From Tabrizicola thermarum (lineage in GTDB: Bacteria; Pseudomonadota; Alphaproteobacteria; Rhodobacterales; Rhodobacteraceae): DNA of 53,828 nt. Position 1 is the stretch's first letter, and every line of letters starts with the position of its first letter. The position numbers were made by a program, and so were the translations under genes. The stretch lies in assembly GCF_003574395.1 (NCBI RefSeq), contig NZ_QMJY01000072.1, positions 1 through 53,828 on the forward strand, given 5' to 3'. A model generated the notes under the pieces. It made no database searches. It was given only the letters and a program-made list of their open reading frames with translations, and was not told the DNA's origin. Positions 49,388-53,828 of this stretch are shown here, in pieces.

Positions 49388-50704
49388 TTACGGCAGTGCG
49401 GGGGACATTTCTCCGATGGCAGTCAGGATCCGGCCACGAATGCGGTCCATCAGGTCGGTACCGGTGGAGATGTCAAAGCTCGCCGTTTCCAGCAGCGTTT
49501 CCTGACCCGTCACCCGGAACCGCGCACGGATCCCTTCCTCGTCGCCGAGGCCAGCGTGGTGGGGATAAAGCAGCGTCAGCCGCGGGGCCTTGTAGAGGTG
49601 GGCATAGGCCATCATCTGATAGACATCCGCCTGGGAGACCCCTTGCTTCGGATCGTCGATCCGGTCGGAAATCCGTTTCCACTTGGTGTCGATCACATGG
49701 GCGACCTGACCAGCGCGCCAGATCAGGATGTCGGGCTTGGTCTGGAACACCGCCCGATCATCCTCAATCGACGTCAGACAGAACAGGCGGCCACCCTGCA
49801 GCGTCACTCGGAATTCGGACCCTGCAAGTGCTCGCGTCACCAGACGGCCGATGTACTCCTCGAACAGGGCGTTCATCTCGAACAGCAGTGCCGATCCCTG
49901 CCCCGATCCGGCGCTGGTGGTCTGGTATCGGTTGCGCAGGAACAGCTGAGCCATTCCAAAGAGTTCCTGCCACGCGCTGTTCGTGCGGTCGATGACGACG
50001 TCGTCCCACCGCAGGGCGGGCACCTGCACCTCCGCCACATCGGCATAGACGAAGGCCAGCTCCCGCAACCGCTGCACGTTCGCCGCGTTGCGCGACATGC
50101 CCGCCAGATGCGAGATGGTCGCCTTCATGATGCGGTTAAGGGCGATATCCTCGGACAGCTCGTCATAGCGGCACGCGAGGCGGCCCGGGTTTGCGAGATG
50201 GCGGGTGAACTGGCGCGGGATATCCAGCGATCCGCGCAAGGTTGGCAGATCGTCGTCGTGGAGGGTATAGCGCCGCGGCATGCCCCGGCGAACCGCCTCG
50301 GTCAGCTTGTCGCAAAAAATGCGGATCAGGATTTCCAGCAGCGTTTCGCGCTGCCAGTCGAGATCGGTCATGCGCCCGGTCTGGATTTTCAGGTCCAGGG
50401 CCACCGCGAGCATGTGGACAAGACGCTTGCGGATCTCGCGCGTCTCTTGCGCTGAGCCCTCTTTTTCACCTACGTCGATCTTCGGCAGGATTTCCAGCGT
50501 GCAGCCCGGCACCGCCAACACGCCAACCACGCCACGCGCTCGCAGGTCATGGCGCCGATCCTCCAGCACGCCACCGCCGCCACGCCCGGCGAAAGGGGAA
50601 GCCTTGGCAAGTGCCACAAGGCGCTGGGCAAGATGCGGCGGAATGCATCCTTCCCCATCGCCGTGCGGCACAGCCTCCCATTCGCGGACAGAGTAGGCGG
50701 GCAT
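49388..50704 (-). CDS. mcrC: McrC-like subunit of 5-methylcytosine restriction system
   Basis: 438 residues from ATG 50704, overlapping the McrB stop. N-terminal DUF2357-like part (GVVGVLAVPGCTLEILPKI, then DLPTLRGSLDIPRQFTRHLANPGRLACRYDELSEDIALNRIMKA). C-terminal PD-(D/E)xK nuclease: Glu in NALFEEYIGRLV, TKPDILIW, VIDTKWKRI and QADVYQMMAYAH. Provides cleavage and stimulates the McrB GTPase. Its stop leaves only 200 bp to the phage lysis genes, with which it converges. Confidence 0.93.
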   Translation of the reverse strand: MPAYSVREWEAVPHGDGEGCIPPHLAQRLVALAKASPFAGRGGGGVLEDRRHDLRARGVVGVLAVPGCTLEILPKIDVGEKEGSAQETREIRKRLVHMLAVALDLKIQTGRMTDLDWQRETLLEILIRIFCDKLTEAVRRGMPRRYTLHDDDLPTLRGSLDIPRQFTRHLANPGRLACRYDELSEDIALNRIMKATISHLAGMSRNAANVQRLRELAFVYADVAEVQVPALRWDDVVIDRTNSAWQELFGMAQLFLRNRYQTTSAGSGQGSALLFEMNALFEEYIGRLVTRALAGSEFRVTLQGGRLFCLTSIEDDRAVFQTKPDILIWRAGQVAHVIDTKWKRISDRIDDPKQGVSQADVYQMMAYAHLYKAPRLTLLYPHHAGLGDEEGIRARFRVTGQETLLETASFDISTGTDLMDRIRGRILTAIGEMSPALP

Positions 50705-53514
50705 CAGGCCACGAACTCGGAAAAGTCGAACTGGTCCTTCACCCGCCAGCGCAGTTTTTCGTCGAGGACATGTTCGGCAGCAAGCCCAGGGGGCGCGTTC
50801 AGGCGGCGTGCCTCCAGAAACCGGGACGGGCCTTGCGGGCCATCGCCCAAAACGGCGGCGACCTTGGACCAATCCTCGTAGAAATACTCGGACAGGAGCG
50901 GAATGACCTTGTGCCGCATGACATCCTCGACGGCCTCGGGCGATGCGCAGCCGGTGAAATAGGCGTGCCCGATCTGGTGTTCGCGGTCGAAGAGATACTC
51001 GATGCGGTCGTTGATCGTCGCCAGCAGCTTTTGCAGATTGATCCCACCAATATTTGGAGGCAGGAGATCGGGGTTCGGCATCAGTTCCTTGAAGGTGAAG
51101 CGGCGGCGCAGGGCGGTGTCCAGAAGCGCAATCGAGCGGTCGGCCGTGTTCATGGTGCCGATGATGTGAAGGTTGGGCGGCACCCCGAAGCGCTTTTTCG
51201 AATAGGGCAAGGTCAGCTGGATTTCGTCGCGCCGCCCGAGGCGCTTGTCCGGCTCAAGGAGCGTGATCAGTTCACCGAAGACTTTCGAGATGTTGGCGCG
51301 GTTGATTTCGTCGATGATCAGGACGAAGGGCCGCGCCACGTCAAGTTGCGGTACAGCCTTCGGGCCGAAAATCACCACGTCCAGCGCTTCCCAGTCCAGT
51401 TGATCTTCAAGCAATGGATAGGCGGTATGGAACGAGGTGAAGTCCTTGCCGTAGATCCCGGCCCGGTTCACGCCTTCGATGCTGTGCCAAAGCCAATCCA
51501 CCTTGCGCAGATGTCGCGTCGGCTGGTCAGAAGCGCGTGGCATGAACTCGTAGTCGCCCTTTAATTTTCCGACGGCGACGATCTTGCCCTTTCCAACGGT
51601 GAGCGCCACGTAATCACCTACTTCTGCCCCACGAAACAACCAGGTCCCGTAGACAGTCGGATGGGCGCCGAATATCGCGGGCTCCTCTTCCTGGCGCTTC
51701 GCCTTGATCGCGTCCCAACTGTCGAACTCTGGCGGCGACCAGTCTACGTCGCCGCCATGCGGCCATTCGACGGCTTCTTCGCGAATGGCGCGTTCGAATT
51801 TTTCGCGCCAATTTGCTCCGGTAAGCCCAAGTCGTATGATCCGGTGCGACCGATCAAGCCGGTTGGCGTCAGATGTCTCTCCGGAGTCGCGTTCCGCCCG
51901 AGCACAGATGGTCCTGAATATCCCGGGCTCGTCTTTCAAACGAAAACCATTTGCGTGGGCTATGTCGTCTGGCGGAGCGTCCGGCTGCCGAGAGCCGGTC
52001 TCCGGCCTCAATCCCTCGACAAATTCCTCATACGACATCGACTGGTGGAAGGTCACGAACTCGATCCGGCCCTCGGACATCAAGCGCCGGTATTCCGCCA
52101 TCAACCGATCACGTTTGCTATCGCCGGAGAGATCAGCGGCGACGTCCTCGCCCAGACAGAGGCGAACCGCCTCCCACGCCGTCTGGTAAGTCTTGCCGGT
52201 GCCGGGAGGTCCGTAGAGGATCAGGTTGGTCGTCTTGACCGCCGTCGAGGCAAGCTGGTCCTGCGAGCCGGTTTCTGAGTCTGCCATCGCGTTACCCTCT
52301 TTGTTCCCGGTATCGAGGGTGAATGTGAAAGTCGTCGTGCTGGACGGATTGGGCGTGGTCGACTGAAGCGTTGAGTAGCCCGCCATGTCTTTGAACTTCT
52401 TGCCACCCAAGGCGCTGCAAATTGTCGGAAAGGCATCTTGCTCGGAAATGTCGCGAGCTACGTCCCGCGCACGGATGGCCACTGAAGACATGTCAGCTTC
52501 GCGGGCCGGTGCGATGTAGTAATTGAGTGCGACCAAACGCACGCGGTCTGCCCCGCGCATCAGGTGGGTGTATTGTTCCGGCAGCGGCAAAGGCTCGTCG
52601 TCTTGATCGACAATAATGTAGCCTGCCGCGTGGAGACGTGCGGCCGCATCATGTGGCTGACTCCATCCGCCAGTGAGTGCATTTGACGCTTTGGCCAGCA
52701 GGTATCCGACAATCGGCTTTGTCGGAAAGCGCCTGTCCTGGCGTGGGCGGGTCGACCGCACCCAATACTCGGATGGCGTGCCGAAGCTTGAGATCGCATC
52801 GGCATGGGCACCAGACGTGCGGAACTGGTCGTAGGCGTCCATCGCACCCTCGATCCGGTCGCGAGAGAAGGCGTCATCTCCGCCATTGGCACCCTTGCGA
52901 AGGATCTCATACCCAAGAGCCTCGAGTTTGGCGAAGGATTGCGCCTCTCCGAAGCCGTTGAAAAACTCCTTCGCTGCGAGGGCGCGGCCATCGGGAAGAT
53001 GCCCCAAGGCTGCTGCGACCGTCGCTTTCGCCGGATAGGACTGCTCTTTGGCATCATCGCTGACCCAGACCTGTGGGCTGGCAAAGCCACCGCGGGCGAG
53101 GAAGGCCTTCAGGCCCAACCGATCGCACTCCTGCATCGCCGCGTCGATTTCCTTGCGGGTGAGGCGGTCGACCAATGCCTTGTGTTCTGACTTGTCGGGC
53201 ACATTGCATTGTTCGGTCAGGAAGGAATGGTACAGTTTCAGGGCTTGTTGGAGGCTGGCAAGACCCGTGCGCAAGACACCGTCGATGGGAACAGGCGAGG
53301 GATTGGGGCGTTCCGCGCGTTCATCCTCGGCCGTATAGGCAAACCGGTTGAGGATGCTGTCCCGATCCTCCTGCGCGAACAACTCATCCAGATCGCCCAG
53401 ATACTGCTCCACGCGCTTGGCACTGCTCACGCGCGACGAAGCGGTCGCATCCGTTTGCCCCTGCGCAACCAACCACTTCCGGAACTCGTCCTGCTTCATC
53501 GTATGCCCGTCCAT
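50704..53514 (-). CDS. mcrB: McrB-like AAA+ GTPase with DNA-reading additions
   Basis: 936 residues. Residues 1-400 are a long N-terminal part with no known McrB recognition domain that I can name (KRVEQYLGDLDELF, then FPTKPIVGYLLAKASN, perhaps ScoMcrA-like). AAA+ motifs: Walker A LYGPPGTGKT at about 435-442, the McrB motif FVTFHQSMSYEEFVEG, Walker B VLIIDEINRANISKVFGEL at about 730 and the signature GTMNTADRS. Between residues 545 and 725, where McrB normally runs straight to Walker B, about 180 extra residues contain an EVE/PUA-like segment (YGTWLFRGAEVGDYVALTVGKGKIVAVGKLKGDY, then VDWLWHS). Confidence 0.92.
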   Translation of the reverse strand: MDGHTMKQDEFRKWLVAQGQTDATASSRVSSAKRVEQYLGDLDELFAQEDRDSILNRFAYTAEDERAERPNPSPVPIDGVLRTGLASLQQALKLYHSFLTEQCNVPDKSEHKALVDRLTRKEIDAAMQECDRLGLKAFLARGGFASPQVWVSDDAKEQSYPAKATVAAALGHLPDGRALAAKEFFNGFGEAQSFAKLEALGYEILRKGANGGDDAFSRDRIEGAMDAYDQFRTSGAHADAISSFGTPSEYWVRSTRPRQDRRFPTKPIVGYLLAKASNALTGGWSQPHDAAARLHAAGYIIVDQDDEPLPLPEQYTHLMRGADRVRLVALNYYIAPAREADMSSVAIRARDVARDISEQDAFPTICSALGGKKFKDMAGYSTLQSTTPNPSSTTTFTFTLDTGNKEGNAMADSETGSQDQLASTAVKTTNLILYGPPGTGKTYQTAWEAVRLCLGEDVAADLSGDSKRDRLMAEYRRLMSEGRIEFVTFHQSMSYEEFVEGLRPETGSRQPDAPPDDIAHANGFRLKDEPGIFRTICARAERDSGETSDANRLDRSHRIIRLGLTGANWREKFERAIREEAVEWPHGGDVDWSPPEFDSWDAIKAKRQEEEPAIFGAHPTVYGTWLFRGAEVGDYVALTVGKGKIVAVGKLKGDYEFMPRASDQPTRHLRKVDWLWHSIEGVNRAGIYGKDFTSFHTAYPLLEDQLDWEALDVVIFGPKAVPQLDVARPFVLIIDEINRANISKVFGELITLLEPDKRLGRRDEIQLTLPYSKKRFGVPPNLHIIGTMNTADRSIALLDTALRRRFTFKELMPNPDLLPPNIGGINLQKLLATINDRIEYLFDREHQIGHAYFTGCASPEAVEDVMRHKVIPLLSEYFYEDWSKVAAVLGDGPQGPSRFLEARRLNAPPGLAAEHVLDEKLRWRVKDQFDFSEFVA

Positions 53515-53697
53515 CTGCCTGAGAGGTGCTGATCCGAGGTCAGGAAGCCGAGGGCAAAATCCTTCGTCGTCAATTCACCGTCCAGAGAACCACGGGTGGA
53601 TGATGGCGGGAACCGGAATCGCGCGCAACTGCGAGTTGCCCGCCGTTGCCTGCCAATGCGGGCTTATGCGCGCCGCTGCGGTTTTTCTGGTGCGGTG

Positions 53698-53715
53698 TTG
53701 ATGTGGCGTTGATGT
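53698..53715 (+). promoter_or_regulatory. Putative integrase arm-type sites, right
   Basis: TTGATGTGGCGTTGATGT: two TTGATGT copies spaced 11 bp, same strand as the left pair (190-207), from which it differs at one base. Lies 65 bp inside attR. Confidence 0.55.
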
Positions 53716-53730
53716 CGACTGCAAACGACG

Positions 53731-53755
53731 AAAGCCGAGCGTTATGCTCGGCTTT
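53731..53755. terminator. Bidirectional terminator near attR
   Basis: AAAGCCGAGC-GTTAT-GCTCGGCTTT is a perfect 10-bp stem with A and T tails on the two sides, able to stop transcripts in either direction, insulating the cargo from the host tRNA. Confidence 0.7.
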
Positions 53756-53779
53756 GAAGTCTTTGATAGGACTGGTATT

Positions 53780-53828
53780 TTTGGTTGCGGGGGCAGGATT
53801 TGAACCTGCGGCCTTCAGGTTATGAGCC
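53780..53828 (-). tRNA. attR: 3' half of tRNA-Met(CAU), gene continues beyond the window
   Basis: Identical to bases 1-49. On the minus strand the tRNA's 5' half must lie to the right of the window, so this is the copy that belongs to the functional gene. C-rich acceptor end CCCCCGCAACCA and anticodon loop CTCATAA suggest initiator tRNA-Met; the missing 5' half would confirm it. Confidence 0.85.

Larger units (their letters stand above)
53515..53779. other. Right-end non-coding region
   Basis: Upstream of McrB on its strand, so it should hold the McrBC promoter; TTGACG occurs on the minus strand near 53567, but I see no good -10. It also contains the right arm sites, a strong terminator and the junction to attR. 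No gene seen. Confidence 0.5.

Overview
The window is a complete integrated temperate phage, bounded by a 49-bp direct repeat at both edges (1-49 and 53780-53828). The repeat is the 3' half of a CAU-anticodon tRNA gene (probably initiator tRNA-Met) on the minus strand. High GC, the codon bias, and a tail module shared with the gene transfer agents of Rhodobacter relatives point to an alphaproteobacterium of the Rhodobacteraceae (Rhodobacter/Paracoccus type). No host gene other than the tRNA fragment lies inside.

Layout. 1-258: attL and a tandem TTGATGT arm site. 259-4471: a four-gene minus-strand cargo operon (small HicA-like protein, unknown protein, GIY-YIG/DEDDh-exonuclease/B3-like fusion, protein with an MbcA/ParS-like C-terminus), driven from a good promoter flanked by an inverted repeat. 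4944-6831: a small gene and the tyrosine integrase. 6906-7405: control region with a 66-bp imperfect inverted repeat. 7406-11052: early genes (excisionase-like HTH, VRR-NUC nuclease, a replication-O-like protein with iteron-like palindromes inside its gene, a C5-cytosine methylase overlapped out of frame by a second phage gene). 11182-18884: a type III-like restriction-modification operon (Mod, Res) with a translationally coupled AlbA_2/Schlafen ATPase. 19495-23661: two tandem ParB-methyltransferase fusions, a DUF3883 gene and a DUF3489 gene. 24179-31567: lambda-like packaging and head genes. 31564-47706: tail genes, lambda-like first (with a -1 frameshift chaperone), then GTA-like (DUF2460, DUF2163, NlpC/P60, J/megatron), then a DUF2793 fibre. 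47740-49189: lysis (TM protein, M15 endolysin, nested Rz/Rz1). 49388-53514: McrC and McrB, then the attR arm.

Two insertion sequences interrupt the late region. An IS5-family element (32634-33843) splits a reverse-strand gene that can be rejoined in frame. An IS1111-type IS110 element (about 40431-41797) sits exactly at the start codon of the J/megatron gene. Both lie inside the late transcript, so the prophage may be impaired although all structural ORFs are open.

The element is rich in DNA modification and restriction genes: five methyltransferase-type ORFs, a type III-like Res, McrBC, a DUF3883 nuclease-like protein, VRR-NUC and the GIY-YIG fusion. The two end-located cargo blocks lie between the att sites and the phage core. 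The best candidates for something undescribed are the left operon, the Mod-Res-AlbA_2 trio, the EVE-like insertion in McrB, the dual-coded methylase, and the palindromes inside the replication gene.
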